Source: UBA1738 sp964388835 (lineage in GTDB: Bacteria > Bacillota > Clostridia > UBA1381). From it: a stretch of DNA of 64,000 nt. Made by a program: the position numbers and the translations under genes. The stretch covers positions 26,390 to 90,389 of the forward strand of contig CAYMBZ010000001.1 in assembly GCA_964388835.1 (NCBI GenBank), in the 5' to 3' direction. The notes under the pieces are model-generated. The model ran no database searches, had not been told where the DNA came from, and saw only the letters and a list, made by a program, of their open reading frames with translations. Shown here piece by piece: positions 16,489-25,169 of the stretch. How positions within the stretch are numbered: position 1 is the first letter of the stretch; the number at the start of each line of letters is the position of its first letter.

Positions 16489-18048
16489 TTGAAATTTGAT
16501 GAAGATTTACTGAAATATGACGAAAAAGCCGTGTTGAAATTGCGCGGTTTGTACCGCAAATACGGCTACAGTCAATTTGTAATGAGCAAATTTGAGGAAT
16601 ATGACTTGTATTCCGAAAATAAAGATTTTCTTGTGTCGGACGGCGTAATAACCTTTAATGACACAAACGGAAAGCTTTTGGCGCTTAAGCCGGACGTTAC
16701 GCTTTCAATTATAAAAAACCATAAGGATACCGGAGACAAGGTAGACAGATTTTATTACAATGAAAACGTTTACCGTATTTCCGAAAGCTCGCATACATAT
16801 AAGGAAATTATGCAGACAGGTCTTGAATGTATCGGAAAACTTTCAAAAAACGAAGTTTTTGAAGTGGCAACTCTTGCGTGCAAGAGCCTTGAGCTTTTAT
16901 CCGGAGGATTTGTTTTGCGTATTTCACATATCGGACTTGTAAATGCACTGCTGGATGAATATCAAGTTGCGGACAGAGCCGCGGTAATAGGCGCAATTGC
17001 GGACAAAAACCGCGATGGGATGAGAGCGGCACTTTCGGCATCGGAAGCCGATATTTTTGAAAGGCTTATCAAAAGCTACCCATCTGCAAATGCCGCTTTT
17101 TCAGCTCTTGGTGAAATAGCCATATCGGAAAAATCTGCGGAGGCGCTCGGAGAGCTTAGGGATGTATGTGAAAATCTTTCCTCTGCGGGATATGAAAAAA
17201 ATATCTGTATAGATTTTTCCATAATAAATCTCGGCGGATATTACAGCGGAATTGTTTTTAAGGGATATATCAACGGTATTTCCGCAAAAGTTTTATCGGG
17301 CGGAAGATACGACAAACTTATGCGGCGCGTGGGAAAAACTTCAGGAGCTGTAGGTTTTGCGGTCTATCTTGACACTTTAGAGCGGGCAGAAGCCGCAATC
17401 GATACCGATATGGAGCAGTACATCAATGTTGCACTTCCAAAGGGTAGGCTGGGCGAAAAGGTTTATGCCATGTTTGAAGCAGCCGGCTATGAATGTCCCG
17501 CAATAAAAGAGCAGAACAGAAAGCTTATTTTTGAAAACAAGGAGAAAAAAGTCCGTTATTTTTGGGTTAAGCCGTCGGATGTTGCCATATATGTTGAGCG
17601 CGGGGCGGCGGATATCGGTGTTGCCGGGAAGGACATCCTTCTGGAATATCTTCCGGATGTATATGAACTTTTGGATCTTGATATCGGAAAATGCCGTATG
17701 GCAGTTGCCGCGAAAAAAGATTTTCACGATGATGCGGAAAAAACCTTACGCGTTGCCACAAAGTTTTCAAACATTGCACGTACATATTATGCCGAGCAAT
17801 GCAGAAATATCGATATAATACACTTGAACGGTTCTATCGAAATCGCGCCTATTCTCGGTCTTTCCGACGTGATTGTCGATATAGTCGAAACGGGAAAAAC
17901 ACTTCTGGAAAATGACCTTGTGCCCTATGAGACGATAGTACCGATAAGCGCGCGGCTCATTTCCAACAAGTCAAGCTACGGCTTTAAAACAGAAAAGATA
18001 GAAAAAATCAAAGAAGAGCTTTACAGGCAGGTGAAAAAAAATGATTAA
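16489..18048 (+). CDS. hisZG: Fused ATP phosphoribosyltransferase: HisZ regulatory + HisG catalytic
   Basis: One uninterrupted frame holds two normally separate proteins. Residues 1 to about 305 are HisZ, a histidyl-tRNA synthetase-like regulatory subunit (FEEYDLYSENKDF, LALKPDVTLSI, VYRISESSHTYKEIMQTGLE, LSGGRYDKL). Residues about 310-519 are short-form HisG (INVALPKGRLGEKVY, DVAIYVERGAADIGVAGKD, IVDIVETGKTLLEN). HisG makes phosphoribosyl-ATP, the first step of histidine synthesis; short-form HisG needs HisZ for activity and feedback inhibition, so fusion fixes the ratio. TTG 16489 is preferred (GGGG nine bases upstream); TTG 16480 is an alternative. The internal ATG 17410 has no clear ribosome binding site. 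The 3' end overlaps hisD by eight bases. Confidence 0.93.
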   Translation: MKFDEDLLKYDEKAVLKLRGLYRKYGYSQFVMSKFEEYDLYSENKDFLVSDGVITFNDTNGKLLALKPDVTLSIIKNHKDTGDKVDRFYYNENVYRISESSHTYKEIMQTGLECIGKLSKNEVFEVATLACKSLELLSGGFVLRISHIGLVNALLDEYQVADRAAVIGAIADKNRDGMRAALSASEADIFERLIKSYPSANAAFSALGEIAISEKSAEALGELRDVCENLSSAGYEKNICIDFSIINLGGYYSGIVFKGYINGISAKVLSGGRYDKLMRRVGKTSGAVGFAVYLDTLERAEAAIDTDMEQYINVALPKGRLGEKVYAMFEAAGYECPAIKEQNRKLIFENKEKKVRYFWVKPSDVAIYVERGAADIGVAGKDILLEYLPDVYELLDLDIGKCRMAVAAKKDFHDDAEKTLRVATKFSNIARTYYAEQCRNIDIIHLNGSIEIAPILGLSDVIVDIVETGKTLLENDLVPYETIVPISARLISNKSSYGFKTEKIEKIKEELYRQVKKND

Positions 18049-19321
18049 AATTATGCAATACGGAGAGGTTCTCGCGGAAGAAATTTTTGCAAGAGGAAAA
18101 ACAAGCTTTGACGTAGCCGATGTTGTGGCGGATATTATAGATGATGTTCGCAGAAACGGTGATGTCGCACTTTTTGAATATTGCAGAAAATTCGACAAGG
18201 CAGAGCTTAATTCCCTTGAAGTAAGCGAAGCGGAAATTGAAGAGGCTTTTGAGGCGGTTGAACCGCGCTTTATAGAAATTTTGAAGTCAGCCGCCGAAAA
18301 TATTAAAAAATTCCACCAAAACCAGGTGCGAAACAGTTTTATTATAAATGACAGCGACGGAATAGTTACGGGACAGAAAATCACCCCAATAGCAAATGTG
18401 GGACTTTACGTTCCGGGCGGTACCGCCGCATATCCGTCAACGGTTTTGATGGACAGCATACCGGCGAAAATTGCGGGATGTAAAAATATTTGCATTACCA
18501 CACCGCCGTCGCCGAACGGAAAGGTAAATCCGGTTATTCTTGCCGCCGCAAGGATTGCGGGTGTGGACAGAATTTTCAAAATAGGCGGCGCGCAAGCAGT
18601 TGCGGCGCTTGCTTACGGAACCGAAACCGTCCCGAAAGCGGATAAAATTGTGGGACCGGGAAATGCATTTGTTGCCGAAGCGAAACGACAGGTTTTCGGA
18701 AGAGTATCAATCGATATGATAGCGGGTCCCAGCGAAATTCTTGTGATAGCGGACGGAAAAAGCAACCCGAGTTTTGTCGCCGCCGACCTTCTTTCCCAGG
18801 CGGAGCATGACAAAATGGCAAGTGCGGTGCTGGTAACCGACAGTATGGAGCTGGCGCAGAGGGTAAGCGAGGAGATAGAGAACCAGCTGAGCCGTCTTTC
18901 AAGATGTGACATTGCGAGAGAGTCAATCGATACCAACGGAAAAATAATTGTTGCGGATAATATAACCGACGTTATCGCCGTTGCAAACGAAATTGCGCCG
19001 GAGCACCTTGAGCTTTGTGTGGATAATCCCTTTGATTATCTTGATAAAATAGAAAATGCCGGCAGTATTTTTATGGGGCGCTACTGCCCGGAGGCTTTGG
19101 GCGATTATTTTGCCGGACCGAACCACACCTTACCGACTTCGGGAACCGCGAGATTTTCAAGCCCACTTTCGGTAGACGATTTCGTTAAAAAATCGCAGTA
19201 TACATATTATACACGCGATGCTTTGGCTCGCGTTGCCGATGACGTTGCGTTTTTTGCGGAAAAAGAGGGTCTTTCGGCTCATGCGCGAAGTGCGACCATA
19301 AGATTTGAGGAGACGAAATAA
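18041..19321 (+). CDS. hisD: Histidinol dehydrogenase
   Basis: HisD oxidises L-histidinol to L-histidine in two NAD-dependent steps and needs zinc. The 426-residue product is full length, with GLYVPGGTAAYPSTVLM, GGAQAVAALAYGTETVPKAD, VGPGNAFVAEAKR, IDMIAGPSEILVIAD, LSQAEHD and HTLPTSGTARFSSPLSVDDF, the last holding the catalytic and zinc-binding region. It overlaps hisZG by eight bases and is followed two bases later by hisC. Confidence 0.97.
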   Translation: MIKIMQYGEVLAEEIFARGKTSFDVADVVADIIDDVRRNGDVALFEYCRKFDKAELNSLEVSEAEIEEAFEAVEPRFIEILKSAAENIKKFHQNQVRNSFIINDSDGIVTGQKITPIANVGLYVPGGTAAYPSTVLMDSIPAKIAGCKNICITTPPSPNGKVNPVILAAARIAGVDRIFKIGGAQAVAALAYGTETVPKADKIVGPGNAFVAEAKRQVFGRVSIDMIAGPSEILVIADGKSNPSFVAADLLSQAEHDKMASAVLVTDSMELAQRVSEEIENQLSRLSRCDIARESIDTNGKIIVADNITDVIAVANEIAPEHLELCVDNPFDYLDKIENAGSIFMGRYCPEALGDYFAGPNHTLPTSGTARFSSPLSVDDFVKKSQYTYYTRDALARVADDVAFFAEKEGLSAHARSATIRFEETK

Positions 19322-19323
19322 TT

Positions 19324-20385
19324 ATGAGCAGATTTTTAAAAAGTGAGCTTCAAAAGCTCACCGCGTATACTCCGGGTGAACAGCCGCGCGACAGAAGATA
19401 CATAAAGCTTAATACAAACGAATCTCCATATCCGCCGTCACCGGCAGTTTTTGATGCTGTGAGCCGCGAGGAAGTGTCTCTGTTGCGTCTTTATTCGGAC
19501 CCGGAATCAAAAGCTTTAAAGCAGGCTCTTGCCAATCATTACAAGGTGGATGCCGATAATGTTTTTCTTGCAAACGGTTCGGATGATATTTTGAATTTTT
19601 CATTTATGGCTTTTGCCGAAAACGGAGCCGCTTACTGTGATATTACCTACGGATTTTACTCGGTTTTTGCCGAGCTTCACGGTGTAAAAAGCGAGATAAT
19701 TCCACTGCGCGAGGATTTCACCGTTAACAGCGAAAAGTTTATGAATAAAAATAAGCTTATAGTAATTGCCAATCCAAACGCGCCCACGGGGATAGAACTG
19801 CCCAAAAACGAGATAGAGAAAATTCTGTGCTCAAACTCGAACAGCGTTGTGCTTATCGATGAAGCATATGTGGATTTCGGCGGAGAAAGCTGTGTTCTGC
19901 TTACGGAAAAGTACAAAAATCTTTTGTGTGTCGGCACGTTTTCAAAATCACGAAGTATGGCAGGAGCGCGCCTGGGATACGCGATTGCCGATAAGGAAAT
20001 TATAGCGGACCTTGAAAAAATCAAGTATTCCACAAATCCGTATAACATTAATCGCCTTACTCAGGCGGCGGGAGCGGCGGCGATAAAGGAAAATGCCTAT
20101 TATGCGGAAAATTGCGAAAAAATCGCGCAAACTCGGGAATATACAGCGTCAGAGCTTAAAAAGTGCGGATTTGATGTTTTACCGTCAAAAGCAAATTTTC
20201 TGTTTGCAAAATCGGATAAAATCGGCGGATTTGAGCTGTATGAAAAGCTTAAGCGGCACGGCATACTTGTCCGTCATTTCGCGAAAGAGCGAATCAGCGA
20301 TTATTGCCGTATAACAATCGGCAGTAGGGAGGAAATGGAAAGCTTTGTTGCCGCGGTAAAGGAAATTTTAGGAGAAAGTTTATGA
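19324..20385 (+). CDS. hisC: Histidinol-phosphate aminotransferase
   Basis: HisC transaminates imidazole-acetol phosphate to histidinol phosphate using pyridoxal phosphate. The 353-residue product is a fold-type I aminotransferase: KLNTNESPYPPSP at the N-terminus, LANGSDDILNFSF, IANPNAPTG, VLIDEAYVDFGG, and the Schiff-base Lys208 in TFSKSRSMAGARLGY. The late Arg region CRITIGSREEME is present. The end overlaps hisB by four bases. Confidence 0.96.
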   Translation: MSRFLKSELQKLTAYTPGEQPRDRRYIKLNTNESPYPPSPAVFDAVSREEVSLLRLYSDPESKALKQALANHYKVDADNVFLANGSDDILNFSFMAFAENGAAYCDITYGFYSVFAELHGVKSEIIPLREDFTVNSEKFMNKNKLIVIANPNAPTGIELPKNEIEKILCSNSNSVVLIDEAYVDFGGESCVLLTEKYKNLLCVGTFSKSRSMAGARLGYAIADKEIIADLEKIKYSTNPYNINRLTQAAGAAAIKENAYYAENCEKIAQTREYTASELKKCGFDVLPSKANFLFAKSDKIGGFELYEKLKRHGILVRHFAKERISDYCRITIGSREEMESFVAAVKEILGESL

Positions 20386-20969
20386 GAAGTTCGGAAATTA
20401 ATCGTAAAACCAACGAAACTGATATTAGTTTAAAACTGAATATTGACGGAAGCGGAAAAAGCACCGTTTCCACAGGTTGTGGATTTTTTGACCACATGCT
20501 TACGCTGTTTTCGGCGCATGCGCGCTTTGACTTGGAGCTTGTTTGCAAAGGTGATACCTATGTGGATTTTCACCATACGGTTGAGGATGTTGGTATAGCT
20601 TTGGGGACCGCAATAAAAACCACTTTGGCGGATAAACGCGGAATTACCCGCTACGGCAGCATGCTTCTGCCTATGGACGAGGCACTTATTCTGTCGGCGG
20701 TTGATATTTCCGGCAGAGCGCACCTTGAATATGACCTGTCAATTCCAACCGAAAAGGTCGGCGAATTTGATACCGAGCTGGCACAGGAGTTTTTCATAAG
20801 TCTTGTTCGAAATGCCGATATAACTTTGCACATTAAGCAGATAAGCGGAACGAATTCGCATCACATTATAGAGGGAGCGTTTAAATCGACGGCGCGCGCG
20901 CTTAAAGCCGCTGTGGCCGCAGAAAAGGGCTATGAGGACGAAATTCCCTCCACAAAAGGGGTGATTTAA
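20382..20969 (+). CDS. hisB: Imidazoleglycerol-phosphate dehydratase
   Basis: HisB removes water from imidazoleglycerol phosphate to give imidazole-acetol phosphate; it is a manganese enzyme. The 195-residue product is the single-domain form, without the N-terminal histidinol phosphatase domain found in E. coli. Signatures are STGCGFFDHMLTLFSAHA, DFHHTVEDVGIALG, PMDEAL and ISGTNSHHIIEGAFKSTARAL. No histidinol-phosphatase gene occurs in this operon, so that step must be encoded elsewhere. Confidence 0.97.
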   Translation: MRSSEINRKTNETDISLKLNIDGSGKSTVSTGCGFFDHMLTLFSAHARFDLELVCKGDTYVDFHHTVEDVGIALGTAIKTTLADKRGITRYGSMLLPMDEALILSAVDISGRAHLEYDLSIPTEKVGEFDTELAQEFFISLVRNADITLHIKQISGTNSHHIIEGAFKSTARALKAAVAAEKGYEDEIPSTKGVI

Positions 20970-21589
20970 TGCTGGCAATTACGGATTACGGTGTTGGAAA
21001 TTTGTTTTCACTTTGTTCGTCATTTGGTGCAATCGGCGAAAATGCGGTTATAACCGATGACCCCGAGGTTATCGAGCGGGCAGACAGAATTGTGCTTCCC
21101 GGTGTGGGCGCGTTCGGCGATGCGATGAAAAAGCTTAAAAACAGCGGACTTGATAAGGTTATAACGGAGCAGGCGAAAAGCGGAAAACCATTATTGGGAA
21201 TTTGCCTCGGCATGCAAATGCTTTTTGAAAAAAGCTATGAATACGGTGAATTTGACGGGTTGGGTCTCCTTAGCGGAAAGGTTGTTCCGATGGAGGGTAC
21301 TTTACCGAAGAAGCTCAAAATTCCGCATATAGGCTGGAATATGTTGAATATACGTAAAAATTCGCCGTTGTTTAAGTATATTAAGGACGGAGAATATGTT
21401 TATTTTGTACATTCCTTTTATGCCACAGAGTGCGGTGACAGCTTGATTGCGGATACCGACTACGGTGTGTCTGTAACCGCCGCTGTGGGCAGAAATAATA
21501 TTTTCGGATGTCAATTTCATCCCGAGAAAAGCGGCAAAATCGGCTTGGATATTCTGCGAGCCTTTTGCGAAACGGAGGTGGCAAAATGA
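20969..21589 (+). CDS. hisH: Imidazole glycerol phosphate synthase, glutaminase subunit
   Basis: HisH is the class I glutamine amidotransferase that supplies ammonia to HisF. The 206-residue product has the nucleophile Cys79 in LGICLGMQMLFEKS, PGVGAFGDAM near the N-terminus, and the His-Glu pair in CQFHPEKSG. The start overlaps the hisB stop by one base (TAATG), and its stop overlaps the hisA start. It works as a heterodimer with HisF, encoded two genes downstream. Confidence 0.97.
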   Translation: MLAITDYGVGNLFSLCSSFGAIGENAVITDDPEVIERADRIVLPGVGAFGDAMKKLKNSGLDKVITEQAKSGKPLLGICLGMQMLFEKSYEYGEFDGLGLLSGKVVPMEGTLPKKLKIPHIGWNMLNIRKNSPLFKYIKDGEYVYFVHSFYATECGDSLIADTDYGVSVTAAVGRNNIFGCQFHPEKSGKIGLDILRAFCETEVAK

Positions 21590-22299
21590 AGATTTTTCCC
21601 GCAATAGATTTATATGACGGCAAGGCGGTGCGGCTTTTTAAGGGCGATTACAGCCAAATGACCGTCTACAGTGACAACCCCATAGAAATCGCCCGCGATT
21701 TTGAAAATAGGGGAGCGAAATATATTCATATTGTTGATCTGGAAGGGGCGAAAGACGGCAACACGCCGAATCTTGACATTGTAAAGCAGATTGCCGAAGA
21801 AACTTCATTGTTTACCGAAATCGGTGGCGGAATACGAAATATGAAAACGGTTGAAGCGTACCTTGACAGCGGGATTGACCGAGTAATTTTGGGCACTGCC
21901 GCAGTTACGGATGAGGATTTTTTAAGATGTGCAGTTGAAAAATACGGCGAAAGAATCGCTGTCGGTGCAGATATAAAGGACGGACAGGTTGCAATTAAGG
22001 GCTGGCTTGAAAAATCGAGCTACAGCTGTTATGATTTTTTTGGGCACATGCAGGAAATAGGCGTTAAAACCATTATTTGTACGGATATTTCAAAGGACGG
22101 CGCCATGCAGGGAACAAATCTCGGACTTTACAAACAGTTGTCGGAGCAGTTTGACATAGATATTACCGCATCGGGCGGCGTATCCTCCGTAGAGGATGTG
22201 CGAGCACTGCGCGAAATGGATATATACGGCGCAATCATCGGCAAAGCGTATTATATAGGCGCTGTAAAAATAGAAGATGCATTGGAGGCGGCGAAGTGA
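21586..22299 (+). CDS. hisA: ProFAR isomerase
   Basis: HisA opens the ribose ring of ProFAR to PRFAR by an Amadori rearrangement. ATG 21586 follows GGAGG by six bases and gives 237 residues, the normal size; a longer in-frame extension upstream lies inside hisH. The (beta/alpha)8 barrel shows the two half-barrel signatures: AIDLYDGKAVRLFKGDY with catalytic Asp8, and IICTDISKDGAMQGTN with the second Asp, plus TASGGVSSVEDV. It overlaps hisH and hisF by four bases each. Confidence 0.96.
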   Translation: MKIFPAIDLYDGKAVRLFKGDYSQMTVYSDNPIEIARDFENRGAKYIHIVDLEGAKDGNTPNLDIVKQIAEETSLFTEIGGGIRNMKTVEAYLDSGIDRVILGTAAVTDEDFLRCAVEKYGERIAVGADIKDGQVAIKGWLEKSSYSCYDFFGHMQEIGVKTIICTDISKDGAMQGTNLGLYKQLSEQFDIDITASGGVSSVEDVRALREMDIYGAIIGKAYYIGAVKIEDALEAAK

Positions 22300-23054
22300 T
22301 TACAAAAAGAATTATCCCCTGCCTGGATGTAAAGGACGGCAGGGTTGTTAAGGGTGTGAATTTTGAAAACCTAAGCGACGTCTCTTCACCGGTGGCGCTG
22401 GGAAAATATTACAGCGATTGCGGTGCGGACGAACTTGTTTTTTATGATATAACAGCATCCGGAGAGGGCAGACAGCTGTTTACCGACATCTTGAAGGAGG
22501 TTGCGGGAAATATTTTTATTCCTCTTACGGTAGGCGGCGGAATCAACACCACAGAGGATTTTGACCGCGTATTAAAGTGCGGTGCAGACAAGGTAAGTGT
22601 TAATTCCGGCGCGATTAAAAACCCGAGCCTGATTTCCGCCGCGGCGGAAAAATACGGCAACCAATGCGTTGTGCTGTCGGTAGATATAAAGCGCGTAAAC
22701 GGTGAGTTTAATGTGTTTGCCAAGGGTGGCAGAGAAAATACCGGGCTATCCGCAATCGATTGGATAAAAAAATGCGTAAGCGGCGGTGCAGGTGAAGTGG
22801 TTGTGAATTCAATCGATACCGACGGTGTTAAAAACGGTTTTGATACAGAGCTTTTAAGGGCTGTATGCGATGCCGTGAATGTGCCGGTTATCGCATCGGG
22901 CGGTGCCGGATGTGAAAAGGATTTTGTGGAGCTGTTTCAAAAAATCCCTGATATTGATGCGGGGCTTGCCGCTTCCGTTTTTCACTTTGGTGAAGTAAAA
23001 ATCGATAAATTAAAAAGAACACTGAAAGAAAACAATATAAATGTCAGAATGTGA
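22296..23054 (+). CDS. hisF: Imidazole glycerol phosphate synthase, cyclase subunit
   Basis: HisF uses ammonia from HisH to convert PRFAR to imidazole glycerol phosphate and AICAR. The 252-residue barrel begins at GTG 22296 (ITKRIIPCLDVKDGRVVKGV), with catalytic Asp11 and the second Asp in NSIDTDGVKNGFD. GGINTTEDFDRVL and IASGGAGCEKDFVE are the phosphate-binding loops. The start overlaps the hisA stop as GTGA. Confidence 0.97.
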   Translation: MITKRIIPCLDVKDGRVVKGVNFENLSDVSSPVALGKYYSDCGADELVFYDITASGEGRQLFTDILKEVAGNIFIPLTVGGGINTTEDFDRVLKCGADKVSVNSGAIKNPSLISAAAEKYGNQCVVLSVDIKRVNGEFNVFAKGGRENTGLSAIDWIKKCVSGGAGEVVVNSIDTDGVKNGFDTELLRAVCDAVNVPVIASGGAGCEKDFVELFQKIPDIDAGLAASVFHFGEVKIDKLKRTLKENNINVRM

Positions 23055-23064
23055 GGTGCAAAGT

Positions 23065-23721
23065 ATGCTTAATATTAATGAACTGAAATTTGATGAAAAA
23101 GGACTTATCCCCGCGATTGTGATGGATGCGGAAAACGGAAAGGTTTTAACTCTCGCCTACATGAGCCGCGAAAGTCTTGAAATATCTATGGAAAAGGAGC
23201 TGACCTGCTTTTTCAGTCGTTCCCGAAACGAGCTGTGGCTTAAGGGTGAAACGAGCGGTAACTATCAGCACATAGCTTCCATCACCGCTGATTGCGACAA
23301 TGATGCGCTTATTGTAACCGTTAAAAAGGATGGACCGGCTTGCCATACCGGCACCGAGTCATGTTTCACAAAGCCGGTTTTTGAAAGTCAAACAATCGGC
23401 GCGTTTTCAACTGAAGGGCTGTATGAGCTTCTTCGGGGCAGAAAACGCGATATGCCGGAGGGGTCGTATACTACCTATCTCTTCCAAAAAGGAATTGATA
23501 AAATTCTCAAAAAGGTGGGAGAGGAGTGTACAGAGGTAATCATCGCGGCAAAGGCAGACGATAAAAAGGAAACGATTTATGAAATTGCAGACCTTGCTTA
23601 CCATGTTATGGTAATGATGACGGAAATGGGTATAAGTGTGTATGATGTAAAGCGTGAGCTTGCTTCCCGCCATATTATTGACCATAAGGTAAAGCAAGAA
23701 AAAATGACAAGTGATAAATAG
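23065..23721 (+). CDS. hisIE: Bifunctional PR-AMP cyclohydrolase / PR-ATP pyrophosphatase
   Basis: This protein catalyses steps two and three of histidine synthesis. ATG 23065 has GAGGTG six bases upstream and gives 218 residues; ATG 23041 also reads in frame but lacks a good site. HisI (residues 1 to about 110) has AYMSRESLEI, FFSRSRNELWLKGETSGN and the zinc Cys residues in CDNDALI and GPACHTGTESCF. HisE (about 125-218) has YTTYLFQKGIDKILKKVGEE, EVIIAAK and ADLAYHVMVMM. It is the last gene of the operon. Confidence 0.96.
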   Translation: MLNINELKFDEKGLIPAIVMDAENGKVLTLAYMSRESLEISMEKELTCFFSRSRNELWLKGETSGNYQHIASITADCDNDALIVTVKKDGPACHTGTESCFTKPVFESQTIGAFSTEGLYELLRGRKRDMPEGSYTTYLFQKGIDKILKKVGEECTEVIIAAKADDKKETIYEIADLAYHVMVMMTEMGISVYDVKRELASRHIIDHKVKQEKMTSDK

Positions 23722-23745
23722 TGTCGGAGATGTATATAATGATGT

Positions 23746-23779
23746 AAAAAGCGGTCGCGTGGAGGTGCGGCTGTTTTTT
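23746..23779 (+). terminator. Terminator of the histidine operon
   Basis: AAAAAGCGGTCGC (23746-23758) pairs with GCGGCTGTTTTTT (23767-23779) along its full length when G-U pairs are allowed, and the 3' arm ends in six T. The left end of repeat copy 2 begins inside this T run. Confidence 0.8.
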
Positions 23780-24058
23780 ATATATTTGTACTTTTAAGCG
23801 ACCAAAAGTGCGAAAAGTCGCAAAGGGGTACCCTTTGAACCCCGTGGTTTAGCGGCTTCGCACAAGTTGCAAGTTTCGTCGTCTTTTACAAGGTAAAAGA
23901 CGTAAAACTTCGACAACTCGCCCTATAGGTGTAAGCTGCGGGGAGAAGTGTGGGAATTTTTTTTAAAGCGGTTACAGGTCTGAAAGCACAAAGAGGGTGA
24001 GAAAACGGAATATTTTGAATATGTTGAAAAAAATTCAGTAGTGCAGGAAGTTACAAAA
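23774..24058 (+). repeat. Dispersed intergenic repeat, copy 2
   Basis: This copy runs in the same orientation as copy 3 and inverted to copy 1. It holds CAAAGGG-GTA-CCCTTTG (23821-23837), a perfect ten-pair hairpin CGTCTTTTAC-AAG-GTAAAAGACG (23880-23902) and the 3' block AAAAAAATTCAGTAGTGCAG. It fills nearly all of the space between the hisIE terminator and the terminator at 24062-24094; no gene is evident here. Confidence 0.88.
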
Positions 24059-24061
24059 TGT

Positions 24062-24094
24062 AAAAAAGCACCCGTTACAAACAGGTGCTTTTTT
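24062..24094. terminator. Bidirectional terminator between his operon side and the minus-strand peptide gene
   Basis: AAAAAAGCACC (24062-24072) pairs perfectly with GGTGCTTTTTT (24084-24094), with U tracts on both strands. It ends seven bases before the stop of the minus-strand peptide gene and most likely serves that transcript. Confidence 0.88.
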
Positions 24095-24100
24095 ACATGA

Positions 24101-24298
24101 TTAATTTAAGAATTCTGCATAATTGATACTATTCAACGTATTACCGCTGGTGAAAGTTATTGTGCCACCTTCGGCTTCAATGCCGGCTTCAGAGAACTGC
24201 TTGCCGTACAAAAGGTTGTGTGAATCAGAAGCAGTTATAATATCTTCTACAGTAAACTTCTCCATGCGGAGGCCGGGTTTAATATAATTCTTTTTCAT
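24101..24298 (-). CDS. Short peptide of unknown function, MKKNYIKP/VEDIIT type
   Basis: This 65-residue product is not recognised as a named family. It starts MKKNYIKPGLRMEKFTVEDI and continues ITAS, which closely matches the peptide encoded at 60760-60936; the remaining 40 residues are unrelated in the two, rich in Gly, Ser, Thr and Asn here. There is no signal peptide or membrane segment and no Cys. GGAGG lies eight bases upstream of the ATG, and the gene begins 17 bases after the secreted-protein gene, so both share one transcript. The conserved front and variable tail resemble a leader/core precursor, but no maturation enzyme is nearby. Function is unknown. Confidence 0.75.
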   Translation of the reverse strand: MKKNYIKPGLRMEKFTVEDIITASDSHNLLYGKQFSEAGIEAEGGTITFTSGNTLNSINYAEFLN

Positions 24299-24315
24299 TT
24301 GCTTTGCCTCCTTAT

Positions 24316-25110
24316 TTATATATTATTTTCAATTAACAGTGGTTGAACGTTTATATCAAAAACTTGTGTATTAGGGATATTATATATTGTAACACCGTAA
24401 TAAACACTAAGACTTCCGTTTGTCTCAATGCTCGTAAATTGATCCGAGGTCAGCTGTTTAACCTCAGATTTCGCACTTTCACCCTCGACTTTTTCAAATT
24501 TAAATCCAAGGGACTTAACACCGACGTCAGAAAAAGCAACATCAGCTCCGAGAGTTGCCTTTGCGACAAAAGCTACGGAATATGTATCATCTGATGTTTG
24601 CTTCAAAATGTAATCGGTTGTAGTGCCATCTTCTGTTCCCTTGACAAGTTCAACTTTAGGATTACCAACCTTGTAGAAGAATGTAAGGTTTTCGCTATCT
24701 GTACCGTCATTTATCGCAATTTTGTAAATTCCCTCTTCAATATCTCTGATAGTGTAAGCGATTTGTTGAACGGCACCAACTGTGGTTTCTTGCTGTGATT
24801 CGTCTTGCGTAGCGGTATACTGATTGATATACTGAATTGTCGTGTTGCTTAAATCTGCTGTGGTTCCCTCATTGTTAACCTTATAGCTGATAAGTGTAAG
24901 TTGCTTGCCGGCTGTCAGACCTGTGAGCGTGAAATTAAGAGTGTCACCGGGCTTAAATCCGGGGAACTGAGTATCGTTTAGAGTAGTAGCAAAACTTGTA
25001 ACGTTATTTGCTGCTCCGGCAACGCTGACGGATGTATTTGCATCGGCAAACGCACTCGCGGAAAAAGCCATAATCACAGAAGCCAAAGCTATTGAAACTA
25101 ACTTTTTCAT
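24316..25110 (-). CDS. Secreted protein of unknown function
   Basis: The 264-residue product has a clear signal peptide (MKKLVSIALASVIMAFSASA, cleavage after AFA near residue 22). The mature part is Thr-, Asn- and Val-rich and looks like beta-sandwich modules. Residues from about 55 to 150 (TAGKQLTLISYKVN, TIQYINQYTA, GIYKIAINDG) resemble residues 58-122 of the dockerin-like protein at 58796-59530, so the two probably share a domain. No enzymatic motif is seen. RBS is AAGGAAGG, and a consensus promoter lies at 25170-25198. It heads a two-gene unit with the short peptide gene. Confidence 0.8.
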   Translation of the reverse strand: MKKLVSIALASVIMAFSASAFADANTSVSVAGAANNVTSFATTLNDTQFPGFKPGDTLNFTLTGLTAGKQLTLISYKVNNEGTTADLSNTTIQYINQYTATQDESQQETTVGAVQQIAYTIRDIEEGIYKIAINDGTDSENLTFFYKVGNPKVELVKGTEDGTTTDYILKQTSDDTYSVAFVAKATLGADVAFSDVGVKSLGFKFEKVEGESAKSEVKQLTSDQFTSIETNGSLSVYYGVTIYNIPNTQVFDINVQPLLIENNI

Positions 25111-25169
25111 GAAATATCTTCCTTCCTTTTATTTATTCCTATAAACATAGTATCCTTTTATACTCTTTA

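Noticed and set aside
16489..17420. Histidyl-tRNA synthetase
   Set aside because: The HisRS-like half is followed by HisG in the same frame within a his operon, and the motifs fit HisZ.
24101..24298. A bacteriocin or lanthipeptide precursor
   Set aside because: No maturation enzyme, transporter or Cys residue accompanies the peptide; only the leader-like front is suggestive.
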